From positions 1 through 64,000 of the forward strand of contig NZ_CP026721.1 in NCBI RefSeq assembly GCF_004117075.1: a stretch of 64,000 nucleotides of DNA, written 5' to 3'. Below are positions 26,799 through 34,233 of the stretch, one piece after another. Every line of letters begins with the position of its first letter. The first letter of the stretch is position 1. Both the position numbers and the translations under genes were made by a program. The stretch is from Fervidobacterium changbaicum. Lineage in GTDB: Bacteria > Thermotogota > Thermotogae > Thermotogales > Fervidobacteriaceae. Under the pieces are notes generated by a model. It did no database searches. It saw only the letters and a list, made by a program, of their open reading frames with translations, and was not told the DNA's origin.

Positions 26799-27227
26799 AT
26801 GACAACATCGATGGAAAGGAAAATTGCCAAAGGTTTTCTCATCTCAGTAATCTTCATACTCTTCATTTGTGGTCCCGTCTTCGCAAGTAGTGCTACGACA
26901 AAGCTATTTGTTTTCTTGAGTACAGATAACTTCGTGGGCGTGGAGTTGAGAGCATCGACGGATATGTATTCGCACCTTTACGCCAATATAGGTATAAATC
27001 AGCTTACTTTTGGACTGAGATTGTCCTCTAAACAATTGCAGGGTCTGTACATTTCTCCGGGTTTTTATATGAAATACGCTTCCCCATTATTTGTTAACTT
27101 TTCTGTGGGGTATACATTCAAAGTTTCTGGTGCTGAAAATCTATTATTTTTGTTAGAAGCTGGTGGTAAAAAGTTGTTTGATAAACCTGAGAGTTTTATA
27201 AACTTTGCTGTTTATTTGCCGTTCTGA
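26799..27227 (+). CDS. Small exported beta-rich protein
   Basis: 142 residues with a clear signal peptide: charged start, hydrophobic core GFLISVIFILFICGPVF, and a likely cleavage after ASA. The mature part alternates short hydrophobic strands and polar turns and ends in F (NFAVYLPF), a pattern of small outer-membrane (toga) barrel proteins. The family is not recognised. ATG 26799 has GGAGGTG upstream; ATG 26784 precedes that site. A similar-looking small protein is encoded at 60632. Confidence 0.7.
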   Translation: MTTSMERKIAKGFLISVIFILFICGPVFASSATTKLFVFLSTDNFVGVELRASTDMYSHLYANIGINQLTFGLRLSSKQLQGLYISPGFYMKYASPLFVNFSVGYTFKVSGAENLLFLLEAGGKKLFDKPESFINFAVYLPF

Positions 27228-27289
27228 CGGAGATCACTTAGTGGAACGTCATTCTCCACATATTTATTAACCTACGAAAGGGGGATACT

Positions 27290-27976
27290 ATGAGAAATCT
27301 GTCGTACCTTCTTCCTGCGATTGTTAACTCGGTCGCTGTGGTTTTTGGAAGTTCAATAGGTTTCCTTTTCAGAAAAGGAATATCCGAAAGATTTCGAAGG
27401 GTACTTTTTGCTGCCGTAGGGCTTTCTACAATCGGTATAGGTTTAAAGATGATTCTTGGAGCTAATAACTTTCTTATTGTGTTGTTTTCAATGGTTGTTG
27501 GTGGTGTGATTGGAGAGTTTTTTGATTTGGAAGGAAAACTGAAAGCCATTGGTGACAACATCAAGGAAGGGGACTTCTCAACAGGGTTTGTAACGTCATC
27601 TCTGCTTTTTCTTGTTGGACCTATGACCATTGTAGGTTCAATAACGGCAGGATTAAATGGGGATGGAAATATCATATACACCAAATCGTTGCTCGATTTT
27701 ATTTCATCAATAGTGCTCTCTTCAACTTACGGTTTAGGGGTTATGCTTTCGGCATTGAGCGTTTTGGTCATACAAGGCGGTATTACTCTCTTTGCTAGTT
27801 TACTCACGTTCTTAACATCGCCTGTTTACTTGAATGACTTGGTTGCCGTCGGTGGATTAATGGTTTTTGGGATTGGCTTGAGAATATTGGAAATAAAGGA
27901 TCCGAAAGTTGGAAATTACCTACCTGCACTTTTGGTTTCACCTGTGCTCACCTTTCTTACAAGCTTCTTAAAATAA
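27290..27976 (+). CDS. DUF554 family membrane protein
   Basis: 228 residues with about six hydrophobic segments. Family landmarks are VFGSSIGFLFRKGISERF near the N-terminus, GGVIGEFFDLEGKL, and the later FVGP-like stretch LLFLVGPMTIVGSITAGLNG. The function of DUF554 (YdfK/YqgA) proteins is not established. ATG has AAAGGGGGA upstream. A strong terminator directly follows the stop codon. Confidence 0.88.
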   Translation: MRNLSYLLPAIVNSVAVVFGSSIGFLFRKGISERFRRVLFAAVGLSTIGIGLKMILGANNFLIVLFSMVVGGVIGEFFDLEGKLKAIGDNIKEGDFSTGFVTSSLLFLVGPMTIVGSITAGLNGDGNIIYTKSLLDFISSIVLSSTYGLGVMLSALSVLVIQGGITLFASLLTFLTSPVYLNDLVAVGGLMVFGIGLRILEIKDPKVGNYLPALLVSPVLTFLTSFLK

Positions 27977-27980
27977 CACA

Positions 27981-28005
27981 AAAAGGCCCCCGAGTCGGGG
28001 GCCTT
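27981..28005. terminator. Intrinsic terminator between convergent genes
   Basis: AAAGGCCCCCGA/TCGGGGGCCTTT with a single-base loop centre forms a very stable stem just after the DUF554 stop codon. It is symmetric enough to serve the convergent superoxide reductase gene as well. Confidence 0.88.
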
Positions 28006-28023
28006 TGTGATAAAGAAATAATT

Positions 28024-28380
28024 TTATTCTTCTACAACAACGTCAGCTGAACCTTCCCAAAGACCATGGATGTTACAATATGAGAGAGCTATAAGTTTTG
28101 AAGTCTTTTCAAGTTTTATTTTTACCTTCACAAAAGGTTCCTCAAGTGTAGGTGAAAAGTCGTAGCGTCCTATTCTAAGGATGTACGGTGCACCTTCCGG
28201 CATAGCGTAGAGTTCGATCCATGCAATATGGTGTTCCACTGTGTTTGGATGCGGAATCTCTTTTCCAACAGATACTTCTACCTCAAACCACTCACCCTTT
28301 TTAACTTTTTCCGGAGCGCAAATAACTGGAACGTGCTTTTCTCCTTTAAAATCACCAGATTTTACAAAATCACCTATCAT
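28024..28380 (-). CDS. Superoxide reductase (neelaredoxin type)
   Basis: 118-residue class II superoxide reductase without the N-terminal desulforedoxin domain. The E14-K15-H16 motif, H44, H50 and H51 region (HPNTVEHH), and C102/H105 (YCNIH) supply the iron ligands. It reduces superoxide to hydrogen peroxide with electrons from rubredoxin-like donors. It lies 46 bp downstream of the rubrerythrin gene, which would remove the peroxide, so the pair forms an oxygen-defence unit typical of anaerobes. Confidence 0.93.
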   Translation of the reverse strand: MIGDFVKSGDFKGEKHVPVICAPEKVKKGEWFEVEVSVGKEIPHPNTVEHHIAWIELYAMPEGAPYILRIGRYDFSPTLEEPFVKVKIKLEKTSKLIALSYCNIHGLWEGSADVVVEE

Positions 28381-28426
28381 TTTCTCCCTCCTCTCTCAGT
28401 CTCTTAAGCTTCCGTAAGCAAGAAAA

Positions 28427-28936
28427 TTAGAATTCAACAAAGGCGGACTTAGGAGCTCCGCACACAGGACATTTTTCAGGTGCTTCATCTTCCGTCGTAT
28501 AACCGCAGACTGAACAGATGTAAATCTTCTCAGCCTCGTAATCTTTTCCTTCATTCACAAGATTAAGCGCCTTCTTATACATTTCTGCGTGAATCTTTTC
28601 CGCTTCAAGAGCGTAGTGAGTACTGATTTGAGCTTCCTTTTCCCCCTGCAGTTTAGCTGTTTCGTTGTAAACGGGATACATTTCTTCTACCTCGAACGTT
28701 TCACCGGCTATACAAGATTGAATATTTGCTGGATTATCCCCCAACTTCTTGAGCGCCTTAAAGTGGTTTCTTGCGTGCACAAACTCTGCATAAGCAATAG
28801 CCTTAAAAAGGTTTGCTAATTTCTTTAAACCGGACTTCTCAGCCTCATCGGCAAAGATCAAATACTTCATGTGTGCCATAGACTCGCCTGCAAAAGCATC
28901 TTCCAAGAACTTTTTCGTCATATCCCTCATGTTCAC
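28427..28936 (-). CDS. rbr: Rubrerythrin
   Basis: 169 residues. The N-terminal ferritin-like domain carries the diiron ligands, with glutamates in EDAFAGESMAHMKY and EFVHARNH and a second pair in ALEAEKIHAEMY. The C-terminal rubredoxin-like domain has ICSVCGYTTE and CPVCGAP. It reduces hydrogen peroxide. The ATG follows GGGGAGGTG. An IS6-like element begins 18 bp upstream of the ATG, cutting the gene off from whatever lay upstream, originally the PerR-like gene on the same strand. Confidence 0.95.
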   Translation of the reverse strand: MNMRDMTKKFLEDAFAGESMAHMKYLIFADEAEKSGLKKLANLFKAIAYAEFVHARNHFKALKKLGDNPANIQSCIAGETFEVEEMYPVYNETAKLQGEKEAQISTHYALEAEKIHAEMYKKALNLVNEGKDYEAEKIYICSVCGYTTEDEAPEKCPVCGAPKSAFVEF

Positions 28937-28946
28937 ACCTCCCCTT

Positions 28947-28954
28947 GAAATTTA
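28947..28954. repeat. Left target-site duplication of the second IS6-like element
   Basis: GAAATTTA directly outside the left end, repeated exactly at 30014-30021. Confidence 0.9.
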
Positions 28955-29012
28955 GATACTGTTAACTAAAAGTATTGAAACTTTCCAAAAACCGCATTAT
29001 CCTTATAAAGAG

Positions 29013-29052
29013 GGGACACCCCCCAACCAACTCTCGACAAAGGAGGTATCCC
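29013..29052 (+). promoter_or_regulatory. Hairpin over the transposase ribosome binding site
   Basis: GGGACACC (29013-29020 region) can pair with GGTATCCC (29045-29052), with one mismatch, covering GGAGGT just before the ATG at 29056. The counterpart in the 16.8-kb element uses TGGA/TCCA where this one uses GGGA/TCCC, a compensatory change. Confidence 0.5.
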
Positions 29053-29055
29053 GAT

Positions 29056-30006
29056 ATGAACAACTCAACGCTCTCTTGTCCAAAATGCGGTTCCACCAGC
29101 TTATACAAAAACGGTCATGACAAATACGGTAACCAACAATTCCTTTGCAAACTCTGCCATCATTCTTTCAAACTCTCCCATTCTCACAAACGCAAAAACT
29201 TCTCTTTCCCTTATCCCAAATGCACTTCTTGTGGTAAATCTATGCAAATTTACAAAGTCCGTCGCTCTTTCGTTGTCTTCCGTTGTAGAGCTTGTCGTAC
29301 CAAAGATAGAGTACCTTTTAACCTCCCCGAACCAGTCACCCTTATTCCTGAGAAATTTAAATATTTCCGCTTCCCTATCTTTTTCGTCTTAAAGGCTTTC
29401 GTTTTGTATATGAAACACAATATGTCTTATCGCTCTCTTGCTCATTCTCTTAATATCAAAGTATCTCATGTCACCATATACAAATGGGTTATTAAATTGT
29501 GTACTTTATTCTCTGTACTTTTTCCAACATTTACCATCGAAAATGTTTTCTCAGTTCATGCTGATGAAACTGTTCTTGTTTTCAAAGAACAAAAGTACTA
29601 TGTTTGGCTATTAGTTGATCACGAAACTAACTTAATTCTTTGTTGGCATGTCTCAAAGTATCGTGATATGGGACAAGTCAAAGTATTGCTCGAGAAGTTC
29701 TTTGGTAATTCAAAACCTAGAAACATTGAACTTATTACTGATGGACTTGGTGCATATGAAAGTGCAGTAAAGCTGTTGTTCAGAAATATCAATCACGTAG
29801 TGGTACCGCTCGGTAAAAACAATCAATGTGAATCCAAGTTTTCATTGTTGAAAGACTTTTTCCGACTCAAGCGAGGGCTGAAGAATACGAAGAATTTAGC
29901 GAAATATATTCAAGGATTTTGTGTAGTGAAGAATCTTTGGAAAACGCACAATGGTAATATCAATCTCATTCTTTCACACTTACACTCTTTCATCACTACA
30001 AGTTAA
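29056..30006 (+). CDS. IS6-like DDE transposase
   Basis: 316 residues with the same plan as the enzyme at 16921: two zinc-finger pairs (CPKCGS...CKLC; CTSCGK...CRAC), a recognition helix region (RSLAHSLNIKVSHVTIYKWV), and the DDE residues in HADETVL, TDGLGAY and QCESKFS. It has an extra short insert before the first Asp (FTIENVFSVHADE). It looks intact. ATG follows AAAGGAGGT; the in-frame ATG at 28975 lies in the terminal region. Confidence 0.92.
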   Translation: MNNSTLSCPKCGSTSLYKNGHDKYGNQQFLCKLCHHSFKLSHSHKRKNFSFPYPKCTSCGKSMQIYKVRRSFVVFRCRACRTKDRVPFNLPEPVTLIPEKFKYFRFPIFFVLKAFVLYMKHNMSYRSLAHSLNIKVSHVTIYKWVIKLCTLFSVLFPTFTIENVFSVHADETVLVFKEQKYYVWLLVDHETNLILCWHVSKYRDMGQVKVLLEKFFGNSKPRNIELITDGLGAYESAVKLLFRNINHVVVPLGKNNQCESKFSLLKDFFRLKRGLKNTKNLAKYIQGFCVVKNLWKTHNGNINLILSHLHSFITTS

Positions 30007-30013
30007 CACTATC

Positions 30014-30021
30014 GAAATTTA
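30014..30021. repeat. Right target-site duplication of the second IS6-like element
   Basis: GAAATTTA, identical to 28947-28954, directly after the right inverted repeat. Confidence 0.9.
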
Positions 30022-30026
30022 GTATA

Positions 30027-30065
30027 GCAGCTCCCTTTTTTCATATTAAGGAGAAAGGGAGCTGC
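30027..30065. other. Strong hairpin downstream of the PerR-like gene
   Basis: Perfect 12-bp inverted repeat GCAGCTCCCTTT/AAAGGGAGCTGC with a 15-base loop. Neither side has a clean T-run directly after the stem, so it is not a standard terminator. On the minus strand it is followed by TATACT, a possible -10 box that would have served rubrerythrin before the IS insertion. It could be a terminator relic, an RNA processing or stability element, or part of that promoter. Confidence 0.5.
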
Positions 30066-30086
30066 CACTCGCTCTTATTCATTGCA

Positions 30087-30512
30087 TTAATGACCCAAAC
30101 AGTTCTTACAAATACCGACCAAAGTAAGCTGGACATTGTGCACTTCGTGCCCATCGATATTCGAAATGTTGGGCAGTTCAACGTTAAGCTCAATATCGTA
30201 TATTTTCTTACACTTTGTGCAATAAAAGTGGTGATGATTTTCTCTAACAAAGTCGTACCTGATGGCATCAGGAGTGATAATAACCTTAACTAAACCAGCA
30301 TCTGCTAAGGCTCTAAGAGTATTGTAAACAGTCGCCCTTGAAAGAACTGATAATTTCTGCTCTCTTACAAAATGCTCGTAAATTTCGTCCGCGGACGGAT
30401 GTGAATACGTATTACGGAGATACTCTAGGATCTCCACTCTGTGAACCGTTGGTTTTACTCCCTTTTCTTTCAACAATTCGCGTATTTCGCTTCTCGTATC
30501 AATCTGTACCAT
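30087..30512 (-). CDS. perR: Fur-family regulator, PerR-like
   Basis: 141 residues. The winged-helix domain includes the recognition region LSVLSRATVYNTLRALADAG; metal sites follow with HHHFYCTKCKKIYD and the C-terminal CKNC pair for structural zinc. PerR, Fur and Zur cannot be separated with certainty from sequence, but its position upstream of rubrerythrin and superoxide reductase on the same strand favours a peroxide-sensing PerR. ATG follows GGGAGGCGG. The IS6-like element now divides it from those targets. Confidence 0.88.
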   Translation of the reverse strand: MVQIDTRSEIRELLKEKGVKPTVHRVEILEYLRNTYSHPSADEIYEHFVREQKLSVLSRATVYNTLRALADAGLVKVIITPDAIRYDFVRENHHHFYCTKCKKIYDIELNVELPNISNIDGHEVHNVQLTLVGICKNCLGH

Positions 30513-30648
30513 TCAGCCGCCTCCCGTTATCGGTATAAAATTTTACAAAGTCCAAGTTTATTTTACCACGAATATGAAACGATTTCAAGTAAGCTTTTCT
30601 GTTATACTTTTGTGAATTTTCTAAGACACTTGCGACTTAATTCTGTAT

Positions 30649-30677
30649 TTGACAATTCTAATCGATTGTGGTACACT
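30649..30677 (+). promoter_or_regulatory. Promoter of the cysE-cysK operon
   Basis: TTGACA (30649-30654) and TACACT (30672-30677) with a 17-base spacer, about 50 bp upstream of cysE. This is among the best promoter matches in the window. Confidence 0.75.
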
Positions 30678-30726
30678 GAAATTAGTCTTACCTAAGTAAG
30701 TGACTTCATATGTATAAGGAGTGATG

Positions 30727-31416
30727 ATGAATGGGGTGCGTTTTTTGGAAAATCTTAGAAGGCTTTTCAAAGAGTTAAGAAACATGTATAGAGCAATTAA
30801 ACTGGATAAAGAATACCTCAAGCGCTTAGATCCTTCTTTTGAAGTTTCTTATCAGTACCGTTTTCATGCTGGATTCAGGTCGCTAAAACTTTACAGACTC
30901 TCGCATGCCTTTTACGTATCTGGTTTTAAATTCATAGCCTATTTTATATACCACATTAACCGCGTGTTGTACACCGTTGATATTCATCCGGCAGCTGTTT
31001 TGGAACCGGGTGTTGTGATAGACCACGGTGCGGGTGTTGTCGTTGGCTCCACGGCTATAGTTGGTAGTGGCACAGTGCTATACCACGGCGTTACACTCGG
31101 TGCAAAGTACATAACCAAAGGCAAACGGCATCCAACTGTTGGAAAGAACGTGATCATAGGAGCGGGAGCAAAAGTGCTTGGCCCTGTGAACATCGGTGAT
31201 AATGCAAAAATTGGTGCAAACAGCGTTGTTATTTCCGATATCCCCGATAATGCCACTGCCGTAGGTATTCCAGCGCGAATAGTGAATAAAAATTATCGCG
31301 ATGATGAGAAACTAAGTGTCTCTTTTTCTTCGTATACTGATAAAAAAGAAAAATCTGAAAGGTCTGATGACCTTTGTCCAGAAGAATTAGTAAATTTGGA
31401 GGTTGCTAAGCAATGA
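30727..31416 (+). CDS. cysE: Serine O-acetyltransferase
   Basis: About 229 residues. The N-terminal helical part is followed by left-handed beta-helix repeats, with the active-site block VDIHPAAVLEPGVVIDHGAG, then GVTLGA and RHPTVGKNVIIGAGAKVLG. It makes O-acetylserine, the substrate of the next gene. GTG and ATG codons at 30721, 30724 and 30727 crowd after AAGGAG; I choose 30727 for spacing. The stop overlaps the cysK start as ATGA. Confidence 0.92.
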   Translation: MNGVRFLENLRRLFKELRNMYRAIKLDKEYLKRLDPSFEVSYQYRFHAGFRSLKLYRLSHAFYVSGFKFIAYFIYHINRVLYTVDIHPAAVLEPGVVIDHGAGVVVGSTAIVGSGTVLYHGVTLGAKYITKGKRHPTVGKNVIIGAGAKVLGPVNIGDNAKIGANSVVISDIPDNATAVGIPARIVNKNYRDDEKLSVSFSSYTDKKEKSERSDDLCPEELVNLEVAKQ

Positions 31417-32324
31417 ATACGTCTTCTCTTAACCAGACAATCTCTAAAAATATAACCGCAATTCGGAATGTAATGATTGGACAGACACCTCTTGTGTACC
31501 TTGAAAAATACTCAGTGTACGCTAAGCTTGAAAGGAATAATCCAACTGGAAGCATTAAAGATAGGCCTGTGTATTTTATGGTATTAAGGGCCTTACAGGA
31601 CGGATTGATAAATTCTGATACTGTTATCGTCGAACCGACAAGCGGTAATACGGGAATTGCACTTGCTTGGATCGGTGCAAAGCTCGGGATAAAAGTGATA
31701 ATTACCATGCCTGAAACTGTTTCCATCGAGCGTCGCCAGCTTTTGACAAGTTTGGGAGCGGACGTTGTGTTAACTGAAGATATGACGAAGGCTATTGAAA
31801 AAGCCAGAGAAATCGTTTCCTCCAAATCTGCTTTTATGCCAAACCAGTTCGAGAACCCGGAAAACGTTAAAGCTCACTTTTTAACCACGGGGCCAGAGTT
31901 ACTAACTCAAATGAATTATCAACTGGATGCGTTTGTTGCAGGAATCGGAACTGGTGGAACGATAACAGGTGTTGGAAAATTTCTCAAAAGTTTTCGTTCT
32001 GATATCAAAATCATCGGAGTGGAACCGAAACAATCACCTGTTGTAAGTGGTGGAACAGCTAGAAAACACAAGATACAGGGAATTGGTGCGGGTTTTGTAC
32101 CGAAAATATTGGACATCGGAATCATCGATGAAATAGTTCAAATAGATGACCAGGAAGCTATCGAATGGGCAACTAGGTTATGGAAAGAAGGTATATTCGC
32201 AGGTATCTCGGCCGCAGCTAATTTGATTGCAAGTGTACTGGTTAGAAAGAAGTATAATTTAGAACGCGTCGCGACGGTGTTTCCAGACGATGGTTCTAAG
32301 TACATTTCTGTTTTACCGGGTTAA
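31413..32324 (+). CDS. cysK: Cysteine synthase (O-acetylserine sulfhydrylase)
   Basis: PLP enzyme of 303 residues. The PLP lysine is in NPTGSIKDRP, the phosphate loop in PTSGNTGIALA, and GIGTGGTITGVGKFLK gives the glycine-rich loop. It makes cysteine from O-acetylserine and sulfide and is translationally coupled to cysE. No typical terminator for the plus strand follows; the hairpin downstream is oriented for the opposite strand. Confidence 0.94.
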   Translation: MNTSSLNQTISKNITAIRNVMIGQTPLVYLEKYSVYAKLERNNPTGSIKDRPVYFMVLRALQDGLINSDTVIVEPTSGNTGIALAWIGAKLGIKVIITMPETVSIERRQLLTSLGADVVLTEDMTKAIEKAREIVSSKSAFMPNQFENPENVKAHFLTTGPELLTQMNYQLDAFVAGIGTGGTITGVGKFLKSFRSDIKIIGVEPKQSPVVSGGTARKHKIQGIGAGFVPKILDIGIIDEIVQIDDQEAIEWATRLWKEGIFAGISAAANLIASVLVRKKYNLERVATVFPDDGSKYISVLPG

Positions 32325-32347
32325 TAAGCTGAGCAGATGGTCTGTGT

Positions 32348-32429
32348 AAAAAACAAACGTGTGCACGCCCGTGGCGTGCACACAACAGTATAGAGACAGC
32401 TCCCACCTATCCCCAGTACCCCCATTACT
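32348..32429 (-). ncRNA. Candidate small RNA with its own promoter and terminator
   Basis: On the minus strand TTGACA (32465-32460) and TATACT (32441-32436), 18 bases apart, form a strong promoter with no reading frame behind it. About 70 bases on, an 11-bp stem GTGTGCACGCC/GGCGTGCACAC (32383-32359) runs into GTTTGTTTTTT, a standard terminator. The transcript would be roughly 80 nt. Its first half is G-rich, with GGGGG, GGGG, GG and GGG in close order, which could form a G-quadruplex. It does not resemble 6S, SRP, RNase P or tmRNA. It fills the otherwise empty gap between cysK and spoVS. Confidence 0.65.
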
Positions 32430-32581
32430 GCTCATAGTATATCACTTCAGCACGTACCATGTCAAATTTTCCACGATTGTTGTTTCCAAAATTTTCTTCT
32501 TTGGCTTAAATAAATAACTTTGACAACTTTCACTGTTTTCTATGTTGTTCTGCTCCAAACCCAGGCGTTTGCAAAAAGAAT

Positions 32582-32610
32582 TTGCCTTTTTGATAATTTT
32601 ATGATAAAAT
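32582..32610 (+). promoter_or_regulatory. Promoter of spoVS
   Basis: TTGCCT (32582-32587) and TAAAAT (32605-32610) with a 17-base spacer, about 65 bp upstream of the spoVS start. Confidence 0.5.
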
Positions 32611-32674
32611 AGAGCCAAACCAATTAACATATGATACTAGCTTTAATCTCTACAGAACAAGGAGGATAGGCATT

Positions 32675-32941
32675 ATGGAGATTTTGAAGGTCAGTTCAAA
32701 GTCAAGTCCAAACAAAGTTGCGGGTGCTATTGTCGGCTCACTCAAGAAGAACGAGAAGGTTGAGATTCAAGCTATCGGTGCGGGTGCAGTTAACCAAGCA
32801 TCTAAGTCTTTGGCTGTTGCAAGAAGGTTTTTGGAGCAAGAAGGCTTGGATTTGTACGTAGTTCCAGCATTTATTGAAATTCAAATCGGTAACGAAACAC
32901 GAACAGGTATATCTTTTAAAGTTTATCTCCAAAAAAAGTGA
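32675..32941 (+). CDS. spoVS: Stage V sporulation protein S family (SpoVS)
   Basis: 88-residue SpoVS protein, recognised from VSSKSSPNKVAGAIVGSL and IQAIGAGAVNQASKSLAVA. The family has an Alba-like nucleic-acid-binding fold and is widespread in non-sporulating bacteria, including Thermotogota, where its role is unsettled but probably in RNA or DNA binding. ATG follows AAGGAGGAT. It appears to be monocistronic or joined to the next small gene. Confidence 0.95.
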   Translation: MEILKVSSKSSPNKVAGAIVGSLKKNEKVEIQAIGAGAVNQASKSLAVARRFLEQEGLDLYVVPAFIEIQIGNETRTGISFKVYLQKK

Positions 32942-32982
32942 ACTCTAAGGTTCTAATTGGAACCGAAAGACTGTAATGGAAG

Positions 32983-33246
32983 ATGGAGGAACGCTTGGAA
33001 GAGCTCAAGGCTATCGCAAGTGCTTGTATAACAGATAACAGAATCTATGAAATAGTTTATACAATCTCACGGATGTCAGAAGGAGATTTGCAGAACTTTC
33101 GTAGCAAGGTTGTCGGTTATTTCATGGCAAGAAATTCACCGGAAGATATGGAGGCGTACAAGTTTTACAAAATCATATTGGAAGATGAAAATGCCAAGAA
33201 AGTTCTTGAACTGTACGAGGAAATCAAAAACAGAAAAGGACAATAA
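32983..33246 (+). CDS. Hypothetical small helical protein
   Basis: 87 residues, predicted all helical and highly charged, ending in LELYEEIKNRKGQ. I do not recognise a family. The ribosome binding site is poor (TGGAAG), so it may depend on transcription from spoVS, 41 bp upstream. A terminator follows 14 bp after the stop codon, which closes a spoVS-plus-this-gene unit and supports it being a true gene. Confidence 0.65.
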   Translation: MEERLEELKAIASACITDNRIYEIVYTISRMSEGDLQNFRSKVVGYFMARNSPEDMEAYKFYKIILEDENAKKVLELYEEIKNRKGQ

Positions 33247-33260
33247 GCTCTTTTGAAAAT

Positions 33261-33285
33261 AGGTGCCGTTCAGGCACCTTTTTTA
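33261..33285 (+). terminator. Intrinsic terminator
   Basis: AGGTGCC/GGCACCT stem with a GTTCA loop followed by six T. It ends the spoVS unit and shows that the next gene must start after it. Confidence 0.85.
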
Positions 33286-33315
33286 AACACATCACAAATG
33301 AAAGAGGTGACAACA

Positions 33316-34233
33316 TTGAAAGTCGGTGGTCAGGCAGTAATTGATGGTGTCTTGATGATGGGAAAAAAGGTAGTAGTAGCTGTTAGAACCCGGTCAGGTG
33401 AGATCGAAATTCGTGAGCTTGGTTATCCAAATGTTCGTGGGAAATGGGCGAAAATACCATTCCTGAGAGGTTTTGTAAGCCTTTATTATTCGCTTTATTT
33501 TGGTATGAAAGCTTTGAATTTAAGTGCTGAGATATCTTCTGATGAAAAGATGAAAAAGGGTGAAGGCTTCTTTTCGATCCTTTTTGCCATTTTACTGGCA
33601 GTTGGATTGTTTGTAGTTCTTCCCGCTTACATAACAAAGTGGTTAGGGTTTAAGGATAACGAGTTTTTGTTTTCGCTAGTCGATGGTTTGATTAGATTGG
33701 GGTTTTTCTTGGCCTATGTATTCTTTATTTCACTATTCGAAGATGTCAAAACTGTCTTTAGATATCATGGTGCAGAGCATAAAGCTGTCCATACATATGA
33801 GAACGGCGAAGAATTAACGGTCGAAAATGCGAGGAAATATTCAACGATACACCCAAGGTGCGGAACGAATTTCGTCATGATATTTTTAATCATCGCAATT
33901 CTAGTGCATAGTCTCTACGGACTTTTTGGAGTTACGATGCTTGGTCGAATCATCTTCAGAATCGTTGCAATACCCGTAGTTGCAGGCATTTCTTACGAAC
34001 TCTTGAGGCTCTTTGACAAATATCCGCGAACGAGGTTTTTGGCGGTTCCCGGAATGATTTTGCAAAAACTTACGACCGCCGAGCCTGACGACTCACAACT
34101 CGAGGTTGCCCTCGTCTCCCTTAGACACGCCATTGGAGTTAATGAACCTGTTGTTTCTGATGAACCAAAGCTGGAAAAAGAAAATCAAAAAGCTGATACC
34201 GAGGTATATGAACAACCCGAATTTCTTGGTTGA
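33316..34233 (+). CDS. YqhQ/DUF1385 family membrane protein
   Basis: About 305 residues. VGGQAVIDGVLMMG at the N-terminus, RYHGAEHKAVHTYE and STIHPRCGTNFVM are the family landmarks, and two hydrophobic regions span the membrane. Function is unknown; the conserved His and Cys suggest metal binding. TTG 33316 follows GAGGTGAC and gives the standard family N-terminus; an upstream ATG at 33253 would be translated through the terminator hairpin. The last 47 codons overlap the end of the convergent transferase gene. Confidence 0.88.
   Translation: MKVGGQAVIDGVLMMGKKVVVAVRTRSGEIEIRELGYPNVRGKWAKIPFLRGFVSLYYSLYFGMKALNLSAEISSDEKMKKGEGFFSILFAILLAVGLFVVLPAYITKWLGFKDNEFLFSLVDGLIRLGFFLAYVFFISLFEDVKTVFRYHGAEHKAVHTYENGEELTVENARKYSTIHPRCGTNFVMIFLIIAILVHSLYGLFGVTMLGRIIFRIVAIPVVAGISYELLRLFDKYPRTRFLAVPGMILQKLTTAEPDDSQLEVALVSLRHAIGVNEPVVSDEPKLEKENQKADTEVYEQPEFLG

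Larger units (their letters stand above)
28955..30013 (+). mobile_element. Complete IS6-like element, 1059 bp
   Basis: Ends are GATACTGTTAAC on the left and GTTAACACTATC on the right (one mismatch between the inverted 12-mers), flanked by the 8-bp direct repeat GAAATTTA. It carries one intact transposase gene. The ends match those of the 16.8-kb element, so both belong to one group, but the transposases have diverged. Removing the element and one repeat copy joins the PerR-like gene to rubrerythrin on the minus strand. Confidence 0.93.

Noticed and set aside
32359-32383. Hairpin downstream of cysK taken as the cysK terminator
   Set aside because: No T-run follows on the plus strand; the T-run is on the minus strand, so it fits the small RNA candidate better.
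32442-32630. Minus-strand 62-codon frame between cysK and spoVS
   Set aside because: It has no ribosome binding site, overlaps the sRNA and spoVS promoters, and shows no family features.
33253-33315. N-terminal extension of the YqhQ gene from an upstream ATG
   Set aside because: The extension is translated from the terminator hairpin at 33261-33285 and does not match the family N-terminus.
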